From assembly GCF_052055875.1 (NCBI RefSeq), contig NZ_CP170508.1:2232001-2296000 (forward strand): 64,000 bases of DNA, in the 5' to 3' direction. How positions within the stretch are numbered: the first letter of the stretch is position 1; each line of letters begins with the position of its first letter. This stretch comes from Methanosphaerula subterraneus (GTDB lineage: Archaea; Halobacteriota; Methanomicrobia; Methanomicrobiales; Methanospirillaceae). The translations under genes were made by a program, and so were the position numbers. Shown here piece after piece: positions 17,318 through 26,118 of this stretch. A model generated the notes under the pieces. That model made no database searches, was not told the origin of the DNA, and was given only the letters and a program-made list of their open reading frames with translations.

Positions 17318-18820
17318 GTGATTGCTTTATTTGGCGATAAACTGCGCTTTTTTGATACCACCCTTCGGGATGGAGAACAGACACCGGGCGTCTCACTGAC
17401 ACCGGACCAGAAATGTACCATTGCCACAGCCCTTGCAGCCGTGGGTGTCGATGTGATCGAGGCCGGCTCAGCGGCAGCCTCGCCAGGAGACCGGGCAGCG
17501 ATCCGACAGATCGCCGAGGCCGGACTCGGGGTTGAGGTCTGCACGTTCGTCCGGGCGATGACCGGTGATATCGATGCCGCCGTCGAATGCGGGGCCGATT
17601 CGGTCCACCTGGTGGTGCCGGTCTCTGACCTGCATATCCAGAAGAAACTTCGGAAGGACCGTGCGGCCGTCGCCGCGATGGCAGACCGGGCCGTGGAGTA
17701 CGCCAAGGAGAGGGGTCTGATCGTAGAACTGAGCGGCGAGGACGCCTCCCGGGCGGACCAGGCCTTCCTGGCGGAGGTCTTTTCCAGCGGTGTTGCACAC
17801 GGAGCCGACCGGCTCTGCTTCTGCGACACCGTCGGGCTGATGACTCCTGAACGGGCTGCCCTGGCGGTCCCGCCGCTGGCCGCGATCGCGCCCCTTTCGA
17901 TCCACTGCCACGACGACCTCGGGTTTGGGCTGGCGACGACGATCGCCGCTCTCAAGGCCGGGGCCTCCTGTGCGCATGTGACCGTGAACGGTCTCGGCGA
18001 ACGGGCAGGGAACACGCCCCTCGAGGAGGTGGTGATGGCGCTCGAGCGGCTCTACGGGTACGACACCGGGATCCGGACCGAGCGTCTCTACCCGCTCTCG
18101 GTGCTCGTTTCACGGCTGACCGGGGTACCCCTGCCGGCCCAGAAACCGATCGTCGGGGAGCTGGCCTTCACGCATGAGAGCGGCATCCATGCCGACGGGA
18201 TCCTCAAGGATCCGTCGACCTACGAGCCGCTCTCCCCGGAGACGGTCGGCCGGACCAGGCGGATCATCCTCGGCAAGCACTCCGGGTCCGCCAGCGTCCA
18301 GGCTGCGCTCCAGGAGTCGGGTTATCGACCGACGCCGGCTCAGCTGCAGGAGATCGTGGAACGGGTCAAGCACCTGGGCGACCAGGGGCACCGGGTCACC
18401 GACGGCGACCTGGCCGCGATCGCGGACGCGGTGCTGGAGGTCTCGACCGAACCGGTGCTGGTGCTGAAGCAGTTCACTGTGGTCTCGGGGTCGGGGGTTC
18501 TTCCAACGGCCTCGGTGACCCTGCTGGTGAACGGCACGGAGGTGACCAATGCCGCGACCGGCACCGGGCCGGTGGACGCGGCGATCGAGGCGCTCCGACG
18601 ATCGGTGGCCGACGTGGCCGCGATCAGTCTGCAGGAGTACCATGTGGACGCCATCACCGGCGGGACCGACGCGCTCGTCGAGGTGACCACAACATTAAGT
18701 AATGGTGAAATGACACGTACGTCCAGAGGCGCTGAGACCGACATCATCGCAGCCAGTGTGGAAGCGGTGGTGCAGGGAATGAACAGATTGCTGGGGAGAA
18801 GAGATGAAGACAGGCGCTAA
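17318..18820 (+). CDS. cimA: (R)-citramalate synthase / 2-isopropylmalate synthase family
   Basis: A 500-residue Claisen condensing enzyme. Residues 1-270 are the TIM barrel with FFDTTLRDGEQTPGVSLTP, SIHCHDDLGFGLATT and GLGERAGNTPLEEV. A linker helix region follows (FTHESGIHADGILK), and residues from about 375 form the LeuA allosteric domain. The segment EAGSAAAS, then SVHLVVPVSDLHIQKKLRK, is closer to methanogen citramalate synthase (CimA) than to LeuA, which has EAGFP. CimA condenses pyruvate and acetyl-CoA towards isoleucine, which suits ilvBN downstream. The start is a GTG four bases inside an 8-codon frame. It overlaps ilvB by 17 bases. LeuA activity cannot be excluded. Confidence 0.75.
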   Translation: MIALFGDKLRFFDTTLRDGEQTPGVSLTPDQKCTIATALAAVGVDVIEAGSAAASPGDRAAIRQIAEAGLGVEVCTFVRAMTGDIDAAVECGADSVHLVVPVSDLHIQKKLRKDRAAVAAMADRAVEYAKERGLIVELSGEDASRADQAFLAEVFSSGVAHGADRLCFCDTVGLMTPERAALAVPPLAAIAPLSIHCHDDLGFGLATTIAALKAGASCAHVTVNGLGERAGNTPLEEVVMALERLYGYDTGIRTERLYPLSVLVSRLTGVPLPAQKPIVGELAFTHESGIHADGILKDPSTYEPLSPETVGRTRRIILGKHSGSASVQAALQESGYRPTPAQLQEIVERVKHLGDQGHRVTDGDLAAIADAVLEVSTEPVLVLKQFTVVSGSGVLPTASVTLLVNGTEVTNAATGTGPVDAAIEALRRSVADVAAISLQEYHVDAITGGTDALVEVTTTLSNGEMTRTSRGAETDIIAASVEAVVQGMNRLLGRRDEDRR

Positions 18821-20480
18821 GGTCCTGATTGAAGGGCTGCACCGGCAGGGGGTCACCACGATCTTCGGGTACCCCGGGGGCTCGGTGTTACCGATCTACG
18901 ATGAACTGTATGACTCACCGCTCAGGCACATCCTGATGCGGCACGAACAGGCGGCCGCGCACGCTGCGGACGGGTATGCCCGCGCCAGCGGGAAGACCGG
19001 TGTATGCCTGGCGACCTCAGGGCCGGGGGCATGCAACCTGGTCACCGGGATCGCGACCGCATACATGGATTCGGTACCGCTGATCGCCCTGACCGGCCAG
19101 GTTCCGACGAACCTGCTCGGCAACGATGCGTTCCAGGAGTCCGACATCACCGGGATCACGATGCCGGTGACCAAGCACAACTACCTGGTAAAACGGGTCA
19201 CCGATATCCCGCAGGTGCTCGCCGACGCCTTCTATATCGCCTCCACCGGCCGGCCGGGTCCGGTGCTGATCGATCTCCCGAAGGACATGATGACCGGAAC
19301 GGTGCCTGATGAGATCATCATCACCCCCAGGCCGGCCATCCGCGGCTACCAGCCGACCCGGCAGGGTCATCCGCGGCAGATCGAGAAGGCCGCCGACCTG
19401 ATCAGGGAGGCCGAACGGCCCCTGATCTACGCCGGCGGGGGAGTGATCGCAGCCGGAGCCTCGGCAGAACTGCTCGCCCTTGCCGAGGAACTGATGATCC
19501 CGGTGACGACCACGCTGATGGGCCTCGGCGCAATCCCGGGCGATCACCTGCTCAACCTCGGGATGCTCGGGATGCACGGGACCGAGTACGCGAACTTCGC
19601 CGTCACCGAGTCGGACCTGCTGGTCGCCGTCGGGGTCCGGTTCGATGACCGGGTCACCGGCAAGCTCTCGACCTTCGCCCCACAGGCCCGGGTCATCCAT
19701 ATCGATGTGGACCCGGCCGAGATCGGGAAGAACCGGCAGCCGGAGGTGCCGATCGTCGGCGATGCAAAGTGTGTGCTCGGTGAACTCCTCGCCCGCCTGC
19801 AGAAGAAGCAGCAGCCGTCCGCCTGGCTGGCGCAGGTCTCCGCCTGGAAGCGTGACCATCCCCTCCGGTACCGCGACGACGGGCTCCTCCACCCTCAGTA
19901 TGTGATCCAGCGCCTTTCGGCGCTGCTCGATGGAGGAGGGGTGATCACCAGCGAGGTCGGACAGAACCAGATGTGGGCGGCCCAGTATTACTGCTTCAAA
20001 GAGCCGCGGCAGTGGATCACCTCCGGCGGTCTCGGCACGATGGGGTACGGCTTCCCGGCGGCTATCGGGGCTCAGTACGCCCGCCCCGGCGAACAGGTCT
20101 TCGTCATCGCCGGCGACGGTTCCTTCCAGATGAACATCCAGGAGCTCGGTACGGTCGCGCAGTACGACATACCGGTGAAGATGGTGATCCTCAACAATCT
20201 CTATCTCGGGATGGTCAGGCAGTGGCAGGAGCTCTTCTATGACCGGCGGTACTCGTTCACCGAGCTGCCGGCTGTGGACTTCGTGAAGATCGCGGCTGCG
20301 TATGGGATCGACGGGATGCAGGTGACTGGGGCCTCCGGGGTGGACGAGGCGCTGAAGGCCGCGATCGCGACCGACGGGCCGTTCCTCCTGGACTTCCGGG
20401 TGGAACGGGAGGAGAACGTCTTCCCGATGGTGCCGGCCGGTGCTGCGATCAACGAGATGATCGGGGGGCGAGAGCGATGA
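18804..20480 (+). CDS. ilvB: acetolactate synthase, catalytic subunit
   Basis: A 558-residue thiamine-diphosphate enzyme making acetolactate or acetohydroxybutyrate for valine, leucine and isoleucine. N-terminal TPP-binding part: FGYPGGSVLPIYDEL and the catalytic Glu in RHEQAAAHAADGYARASG. Middle FAD-type domain: GVRFDDRVTGK. C-terminal PP domain: GTMGYGFPAAIGAQ and GDGSFQMNIQELGTV with Mg-binding Asp and Asn-Asn. Length is typical. It overlaps the upstream synthase by 17 bases and the small subunit by four, giving one coupled operon. Confidence 0.93.
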   Translation: MKTGAKVLIEGLHRQGVTTIFGYPGGSVLPIYDELYDSPLRHILMRHEQAAAHAADGYARASGKTGVCLATSGPGACNLVTGIATAYMDSVPLIALTGQVPTNLLGNDAFQESDITGITMPVTKHNYLVKRVTDIPQVLADAFYIASTGRPGPVLIDLPKDMMTGTVPDEIIITPRPAIRGYQPTRQGHPRQIEKAADLIREAERPLIYAGGGVIAAGASAELLALAEELMIPVTTTLMGLGAIPGDHLLNLGMLGMHGTEYANFAVTESDLLVAVGVRFDDRVTGKLSTFAPQARVIHIDVDPAEIGKNRQPEVPIVGDAKCVLGELLARLQKKQQPSAWLAQVSAWKRDHPLRYRDDGLLHPQYVIQRLSALLDGGGVITSEVGQNQMWAAQYYCFKEPRQWITSGGLGTMGYGFPAAIGAQYARPGEQVFVIAGDGSFQMNIQELGTVAQYDIPVKMVILNNLYLGMVRQWQELFYDRRYSFTELPAVDFVKIAAAYGIDGMQVTGASGVDEALKAAIATDGPFLLDFRVEREENVFPMVPAGAAINEMIGGRER

Positions 20481-20962
20481 GGGCGCATACCCTCTCGGTG
20501 CTGGTCGAGAACCGGGCCGGTGTCCTCTCCCGGGTCAGCGGCCTCTTCTCGCGCCGCGGGTTCAACATCGAGTCGCTGGCCGTCGGCACCTGCGAGGAGC
20601 CGGGGATGTCGCGGATCACCATCGTGGTGATCGGGGACGACCCGATGGTCGAGCAGGTGAAGAAGCAGCTCCACAAGTTGATCGATGTGATCCGGATCTC
20701 CGATCTGACCGAACGTGCGTTCATCGACCGCGAGCTGGCCCTGATCCGGGTCACCGCCGAGCCCGGCGCCGGCCGTGCCGAGGTGATGCAGATCGCCGAC
20801 ATCTTCCGGGCCCAGATCGTCGATGTCGGGGCGAAGACGGTGGTGCTCGAGGTGACCGGCGACACCGAGAAGATCGATGCGCTCGAAGAACTGCTCAGGC
20901 AGTACGGGATCAAAGAGTTTGTTCGGACCGGCAGGATCGCGCTCCCTCGGGGGGCGAAGTAG
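20477..20962 (+). CDS. ilvN: acetolactate synthase, regulatory subunit
   Basis: A 161-residue ACT-domain protein that binds IlvB and gives feedback control by branched-chain amino acids. The N-terminal ACT domain reads TLSVLVENRAGVLSRVSGLF, then FNIESLAVG, and the C-terminal half (from about residue 75) is the second domain with AEVMQIADIFRAQIVDVG. The ATG overlaps the ilvB stop (ATGA). A C5-T6 run directly after the stop probably ends the transcript; ilvC is not found here. Confidence 0.93.
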   Translation: MRAHTLSVLVENRAGVLSRVSGLFSRRGFNIESLAVGTCEEPGMSRITIVVIGDDPMVEQVKKQLHKLIDVIRISDLTERAFIDRELALIRVTAEPGAGRAEVMQIADIFRAQIVDVGAKTVVLEVTGDTEKIDALEELLRQYGIKEFVRTGRIALPRGAK

Positions 20963-20964
20963 AT

Positions 20965-20975
20965 CCCCCTTTTTT
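20965..20975 (+). terminator. T-tract terminator of the ilv operon
   Basis: Five C residues followed by six T residues, directly after the ilvN stop codon. Confidence 0.45.
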
Positions 20976-21105
20976 GTGTTGAGCAATGGGGAGTGGTTCG
21001 GACCTGAGTTTTTACTAATCGTTTTTTTAAAAGATCTGACAGGGTTCTATTTCCGGTTCCTGATTCTTAACCCTGGGGAAAAATGGAATTATTCTAGTGT
21101 TTTTA

Positions 21106-21711
21106 TTAGTAGAGGAGGTTCACCTGTTCAATATATGCCGGCACTGTCCTGTGAATAGAGAGGGCTGCTCCCACTGGAGGCTTGATGTCAATATCAAACC
21201 CGGTGTATGCCGTCAGGAGGCCTGCTGGTGGAGTCACTGTGATGGTGAACTGTTCCCCATTGTCGAGCACACCGTTTTCGGTAGTGGTGATACTGTTCTC
21301 CTCATGTGAGACAACCCAGTGACCTTCCGGTGGTGCTGCGGCTACTTCTCCGAATGATGTTGCTGTCTGATCATATACCAGCGTTTGGACTTTTTCACCG
21401 GTTGAGAAGGTCAGGACGGTCTTGTTGATGTCCACCGGGGTTCCGCCTGCTGCAAGGCCGATGCTGAAGGTGATCTTGTTTATATCCGCTCCTCCAGAGG
21501 CTGCTTCACCGTAGACATTGCCCATAATCTCAACGGCTGATGACGCCTGTCCGACAGCAGTATGCACAGTCTCCTGGCTCTTCTGTGTGGTGAAGAACCC
21601 TGCGCCCAGCACCACGTATGAGAACACCGCCGCGACGACGACAAAGGCTATGAGCACAATTGCCGCTTCGAGACCGGTGAATGCGTTTTCATTTCTGATA
21701 AGAGATCTCAT
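21106..21711 (-). CDS. archaellin (archaeal flagellin), copy 1
   Basis: About 201 residues. A short charged leader (MRSLIRNENAFTG) ends in Gly and is followed by the assembly helix LEAAIVLIAFVVVAAVFSYV and GFFTTQKSQETVHTAVGQAS. The archaellin-processing peptidase should cut after FTG. The head domain is beta-rich, ending in EQVNLLY. It is almost identical to copies 3 and 4 outside the first 15 residues. The frame is open to a TTG at 21726; the internal ATG is preferred by analogy with the other copies. A TATA-like TTTAAATA lies near 21782-21792. The motor genes are not in this window. Confidence 0.85.
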   Translation of the reverse strand: MRSLIRNENAFTGLEAAIVLIAFVVVAAVFSYVVLGAGFFTTQKSQETVHTAVGQASSAVEIMGNVYGEAASGGADINKITFSIGLAAGGTPVDINKTVLTFSTGEKVQTLVYDQTATSFGEVAAAPPEGHWVVSHEENSITTTENGVLDNGEQFTITVTPPAGLLTAYTGFDIDIKPPVGAALSIHRTVPAYIEQVNLLY

Positions 21712-21726
21712 TCTCTTCGCCTTCAA

Positions 21727-22116
21727 TAAATTGGAATACTAAATCTGATCAGTATTCTATCCATTACTAATGTGGTAATGGTATTTAAATAAATCTAATA
21801 AAAATTCTTGATATTTGGTGACATTTTCGAGATCTACCTATAATTACCCGTGGAGATGGTCATATGGTGGTTGAAAAGATCCTTTTCATTATTGCTGTTT
21901 GTGGGAAGTTCCTTTCCTATGAACTGGTCTGGACTCCTCCCAGAGATAAATATCCTTGTAGGAGCATCATATTGGAGTTGAAGGCCTCTGGATCGATAGT
22001 ATTGTCATATTAAAAGAGGTCAGACCTAAGAATGTAATCCGGTTCTTTCGCCAGAGAGTAAATAGTATGGGTATTATGGATATCGTGTCTCCCCGCCCCA
22101 GAGGCGAAGATCTCTC
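21727..22116. other. intergenic stretch upstream of archaellin copy 1
   Basis: AT-rich, about 390 bases. It holds the promoter of copy 1 near 21782 and no supported gene. Its last part follows the stop of archaellin copy 2. Confidence 0.4.
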
Positions 22117-22677
22117 TCAATATAGGACGGTCATATGATCTGTAGAGGCCGGAATCGATCGTGTTATAGTAAACCCTACCGAGCCGGCTGGGTTCACTTC
22201 AAGCGTGAACTTTTTGCCCGGAGAAAGTGGGGTTGACGGCCTGATCTTGATCAGGACCTGGTCATTGATGCCGAGATGGGCGGTTTGCCCCGTGCTCTCG
22301 CTGAACCGTTCCTTGATCGTCCAATGGCCATCTGTGGGGTCTGACAGGTCCGTCCCCTTTTGGAGGATCTCGTTTGTCGAATCGGTTGAGATATGGAAGG
22401 TGGTTTTGTTCAGATCTATGGATCCATAGGGGACCCCGGTCTTTAACATCATTGTTACCAGAGTCACCGGCCCACCAGGGAGATCGGCGCTGCCAGAAAT
22501 GTCTCCATGGATCTGGAGGGTGCTCGCAGCCTGATCCACTCCGGCATGCACGACCTCCTGCGCCTTCTGGGTGCTCATGAATCCCGCATTCAGAACCACA
22601 AATGAAAAAACCGAACTGATGGTGACAAAGGCTATCAATATGATTGCTGCTTCAAGCCCGGTGAATGCGTCGTCCAT
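22117..22677 (-). CDS. archaellin, divergent copy 2
   Basis: A 186-residue archaellin with the shortest leader (MDDAFTG). The helix LEAAIILIAFVTISSVFSFV matches the others, and GFMSTQKAQEVVHAGVDQAA corresponds to the GFFTTQKSQ segment. The head domain differs from copies 1, 3 and 4 (for example LPGGPVTLVTMMLKTGVPYG) and ends DHMTVLY. GGAGAG lies about ten bases before the ATG. It is probably a minor or structurally distinct archaellin; the minor role is inference. Confidence 0.85.
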   Translation of the reverse strand: MDDAFTGLEAAIILIAFVTISSVFSFVVLNAGFMSTQKAQEVVHAGVDQAASTLQIHGDISGSADLPGGPVTLVTMMLKTGVPYGSIDLNKTTFHISTDSTNEILQKGTDLSDPTDGHWTIKERFSESTGQTAHLGINDQVLIKIRPSTPLSPGKKFTLEVNPAGSVGFTITRSIPASTDHMTVLY

Positions 22678-22922
22678 CTTTGTCTTCTCTCCTGGTGGCT
22701 GAACCCTTCTTGGGAATTTGAATCCCGGGATCTCCTCTATAGATTAGTGCATATGCGTGCCGAAGATATTTTATTATCGGCTGAGCGCGATGGAAATCAA
22801 GTCGACGGCCTATTTATTATGGATCTCGATGAGGTAATCAATAGGATAGACCTTTTCTAAAGAATTCGCGTTCGATTTCTTTGTTTATCTGCAAAAAAGG
22901 TGGACCTGAAGATAAAAAGGGA
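22678..22922. other. spacer shared with the spacer upstream of archaellin copy 4's stop
   Basis: The part from about 22725 to 22922 resembles 24160-24353 (for example AATAGGATAGACCTTTTCTA in both). These are the downstream flanks of copies 3 and 4, so a unit of spacer plus gene was duplicated. No gene seen. Confidence 0.6.
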
Positions 22923-23540
22923 TTAGTATAGGAGGTTCACCTGTTCAATGTATGCCGGCACGGTCCTGTGGATGGCGAGAGCTGCTCCAACCGGTGGCTT
23001 GATGTCAATATCAAACCCGGTGTATGCCGTCAGGAGGCCTGCTGGTGGAGTCACTGTGATGGTGAACTGTTCCCCATTGTCGAGCACACCGTTTTCGGTA
23101 GTGGTGATACTGTTCTCCTCATGTGAGACAACCCAGTGACCTTCCGGTGGTGCTGCGGCTACTTCTCCGAATGATGTTGCTGTCTGATCATATACCAGCG
23201 TTTGGACTTTTTCACCGGTTGAAAAGGTCAAAACGGTTTTATTGACGTCCACTGGGGTTCCACCTGCTGCAAGGCCGATGCTGAAGGTGATCTTGTTTAT
23301 ATCTGCTCCTCCAGAGACTGCCTCGCCGTAGACGTTGCCCAAAATTTCAACGGCTGATGACGCCTGTCCGACAGCAGTATGCACAGTCTCTTGGCTCTTC
23401 TGTGTGGTGAAGAACCCTGCGCCCAACACCACATAGGTGAATGTTGATGCGACGACGACAAATGCGATCAGTACAATCGCCGCCTCAAGACCGGTGAATG
23501 CATCTTCATTCTTCATTGCATACCTGATAAAACGATTCAT
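22923..23540 (-). CDS. archaellin, copy 3
   Basis: About 205 residues with leader MNRFIRYAMKNEDAFTG, a longer N-terminus than the others. The helix LEAAIVLIAFVVVASTFTYV and the whole head match copies 1 and 4 with few changes (for example EILGNVYGEAVSGG in place of EIMGNVYGEAASGG). The frame is open to GTG 23549, but the ATG at 23540 has GGTGA a few bases upstream. A TATA-like TTTAAATATA lies near 23608-23618 on the minus strand. Confidence 0.85.
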   Translation of the reverse strand: MNRFIRYAMKNEDAFTGLEAAIVLIAFVVVASTFTYVVLGAGFFTTQKSQETVHTAVGQASSAVEILGNVYGEAVSGGADINKITFSIGLAAGGTPVDVNKTVLTFSTGEKVQTLVYDQTATSFGEVAAAPPEGHWVVSHEENSITTTENGVLDNGEQFTITVTPPAGLLTAYTGFDIDIKPPVGAALAIHRTVPAYIEQVNLLY

Positions 23541-24353
23541 TCTGGTCACCTTCTGTCTTTGTGGAGATCAAAATGGATGATTACCCATTACAATTAAAGT
23601 GATATTGCTATATTTAAATTAATTGATTGATTATCTTTGCCGTTTAAATGTATTTCCGAAATTGCATATAGTGTTACGTTAGAATGGGCTCCCCTGCTGT
23701 TTGACAAAATTTAGGTTTGATCGGTTGTTTTTCTTCTGGACAATGAGAGATCAGAAAAACCTGCGTTCACTGCTCTTGGGGGGATTGGTGCCCGTCGAAA
23801 AAGAGGGTTAAGATGATCGAAGTGAGATTCTGCTATGCCATGGAGGCGCCACGTATTTCATCTCATTTTAGAATTTTCATATTAATTCTGGGTTAGGAGA
23901 GGAGGTTCACTTTGTCTATGTGAACTGGTCAGATCTTCAAGTTGAATCACCGTGATGGTGAACTTTTCACCATCTGTTGAGAACCTTTTTCCTGTCACTG
24001 TGGGGAAGATCCTTGTTAATATAAGGGCCGTCACCTGATGGTTCTGATTGATCACATAGGCTGTAACATGCGAATAAAAGTCGTTGGTCGATCACTTGAG
24101 ATGACATCGGATGATGTATCCCTGTTCTCCAGTGAAATCATCTCATAAAGAATATTGGTGTCCCTGGTCTCCCAATAGATTAGCGCATTACATGTCGAAG
24201 GTATCTCATATCAACTGATCCTATAGGGGATCTGGTCAATGATTCTTTCGCTACGGGTTTGGGAGATTAGTCAATAGGATAGACCTTTTCTAAAGAATGT
24301 GCATTGCTATCTATGTTTATCTGTAAAAACGGGCCTGAAGATAAAAAAAGGGA
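23541..24353. other. intergenic stretch with a decayed archaellin
   Basis: About 800 bases. It contains the promoter of copy 3 (near 23610), a degenerate archaellin 3' end (listed separately) and, from about 24160, the duplicated spacer. No intact gene. Confidence 0.5.
23885..24060 (-). pseudogene. decayed archaellin 3' fragment
   Basis: Minus-strand translation gives RFSTDGEKFTITV, matching GVLDNGEQFTITV of the intact archaellins, and the DNA around 23893 (GAGAGGAGGTTCACTTTGTC) matches the 3' end of the intact genes (GAGGAGGTTCACCTGTTC). Next to it, 24018-24035 resembles the end of copy 2. No full frame survives. It lies between copies 3 and 4, so it is a relic of a further copy. Confidence 0.55.
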
Positions 24354-24959
24354 TTAGTAGAGGAGGTTCACCTGTTCAATATATGCCGGCACGGTCCTGT
24401 GGATGGCGAGAGCTGCTCCAACCGGTGGCTTGATGTCAATATCAAACCCGGTATATGCTGTCAGGAGGCCCACTGGTGGAGTCACTGTGATGGTGAACTG
24501 TTCCCCATTGTCGAGCACACCGTTTTTGACAGTGGTGATACTGTTCTCCTCATGTGAGACAACCCAGTGACCTTCCGGTGGTGCTGCGGCTACTTCTCCG
24601 AATGATGTTGCTGTCTGATCATATACCAGCGTTTGGACTTTTTCACCGGTTGAAAAGGTCAAAACGGTTTTATTGACGTCCACTGGGGTTCCACCTGCTG
24701 CAAGGCCGATGCTGAAGGTGATCTTGTTTATCTCTGCTCCTCCAGAGGCCGCCTCACCGTAGACGTTGCCCATAATCTCAACAGCTGATGATGCCTGCCC
24801 AACGGCAGTGTGTACAGTCTCCTGGCTCTTCTGTGTGGTGAAGAACCCTGCGCCCAGCACCACGTATGAGAACACCGCCGCGACGACGACAAAGGCTATG
24901 AGCACAATTGCCGCTTCGAGGCCGGTGAATGCATCTTCATTTCTTCTAACAGATTTCAT
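24354..24959 (-). CDS. archaellin, copy 4
   Basis: About 201 residues, leader MKSVRRNEDAFTG, then LEAAIVLIAFVVVAAVFSYV as in copy 1. The head is nearly the same as copies 1 and 3, with SITTVKNGVLDNG in place of SITTTENGVLDNG. The frame is open to GTG 24968; the ATG at 24959 is preceded by AAGGTG. A TATA-like ATTTATAAAC lies near 25026-25036. Being first in the array and having a good promoter, it may be the main filament gene; this is inference. Confidence 0.85.
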   Translation of the reverse strand: MKSVRRNEDAFTGLEAAIVLIAFVVVAAVFSYVVLGAGFFTTQKSQETVHTAVGQASSAVEIMGNVYGEAASGGAEINKITFSIGLAAGGTPVDVNKTVLTFSTGEKVQTLVYDQTATSFGEVAAAPPEGHWVVSHEENSITTVKNGVLDNGEQFTITVTPPVGLLTAYTGFDIDIKPPVGAALAIHRTVPAYIEQVNLLY

Positions 24960-25139
24960 CCTGTTCACCTTCTTGATTGAACACCGGGTTCCCCACAGTA
25001 TTCTACATCATGGAATGTAGTTTTAGTTTATAAATATTGTTATAAAAAATATACGTAATTTTAGAACTTTTCCCATTTTCATACAGTCAATCCGCCAATT
25101 CAACGGGTTCATCCAGATCCGCGCGGGGACACAATTATA

Positions 25140-25151
25140 GTATTATAAATA
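25140..25151 (+). promoter_or_regulatory. TATA box of the gene at 25178
   Basis: AGTATTATAAATA lies about 30 bases before the ATG at 25178, predicting an almost leaderless mRNA. The archaellin promoters point the other way from the same region. Confidence 0.5.
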
Positions 25152-25177
25152 TTCCTTAAGCCAACCAGAATACCACT

Positions 25178-25963
25178 ATGGAAAAGCAGGATATCCGGTA
25201 CGTTATCCTCGCGCTCTCAATCGTGATCATCCTGGCGCTCGTAGTGAAGCCGGCGATCACCGGCAAACCGCCTAACACCGGCCTTCCGACGGTGACGACG
25301 GAGGTCCCCACGCAGACCCCGGTCACCTCCTTAAACCAGTCGGGGGCGAACCAGACGCTGGCCAACAATAGTAGTGCGGTAGTGACGAGAAACAACACGA
25401 CAGCCAGCACCTCGGGGAACGGGACGCCTCCCCTCCCCTCCGGCCTTCCGTACGTGCCGGCGGCCACCACGCCGATGCCGGCCACCTCGTTCACCCCAAA
25501 GTCGGTGGCGTTCGTGGACCCTGCCCGGTACAATATCAATGTGATCGACACCTACCCGACGATGAACGTCCCGAAGCCGGACGGCGGGGCGGATAAGACG
25601 ACCCGGGTCTTTGCGACCATCAACGGCCGCTGGAGCGGGACTACTGATGTGGTTCATATCCCGTACCCGTACTTCGAGATCTGGTACACCCTCACCACCA
25701 CCGTCGCTCCCGACGTGGTGGTCCCGAAGTTCTCGATGCAGGTGGTCGATGCCGAGGATCCGAACCGGTTCGTCCGGGTGATCACTCCGCCGGGGAACAG
25801 TTATGGCGGTCCGTTCGTCGAGAAGTTCTTCGAAGGGAACCATAACTACTACTTCATCATCAACACCAAGTACATCCAATCGTATTCAATCGAGGTCCGG
25901 ATCCCGCAGAAGTACCTGCAGAACAGCACCCCTGGCAGCGGGATGCCGACCCTGCAATCCTGA
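25178..25963 (+). CDS. membrane-anchored surface protein, unknown function
   Basis: A 261-residue protein with an N-terminal anchor helix (residues 7-26, VILALSIVIILALVVK), a Ser/Thr/Pro/Asn-rich linker to about residue 105, and a globular outer domain (about 110-250) with many aromatic residues (YPYFEIWYTL, NHNYYFIINTKYI). The domain looks like a beta-sandwich. I do not recognise a named family. It stands next to the archaellin array, divergent from it; a link is possible but not shown. Confidence 0.65.
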   Translation: MEKQDIRYVILALSIVIILALVVKPAITGKPPNTGLPTVTTEVPTQTPVTSLNQSGANQTLANNSSAVVTRNNTTASTSGNGTPPLPSGLPYVPAATTPMPATSFTPKSVAFVDPARYNINVIDTYPTMNVPKPDGGADKTTRVFATINGRWSGTTDVVHIPYPYFEIWYTLTTTVAPDVVVPKFSMQVVDAEDPNRFVRVITPPGNSYGGPFVEKFFEGNHNYYFIINTKYIQSYSIEVRIPQKYLQNSTPGSGMPTLQS

Positions 25964-26074
25964 CCAGTACCGGTGAGCCGTATCGATCGATTGCAACGGC
26001 AAGGATCTCTCTTTTTCTCCCCTCTCCACCGTTGATCCGGCGCATATCGCTCAAAATGGGGAAAACGGATAGGG

Positions 26075-26083
26075 TTTATATAC
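26075..26083 (+). promoter_or_regulatory. TATA box of deoxyhypusine synthase
   Basis: TTTATATAC lies about 40 bases before the ATG at 26119. Confidence 0.5.
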
Positions 26084-26118
26084 GTTGCACCTCCCATTGA
26101 TCAGATCACTGAACGATT

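Noticed and set aside
17278..18015. A 245-codon minus-strand frame over the cimA start
   Set aside because: Antisense to a clear condensing-enzyme domain; the product has no recognisable features.
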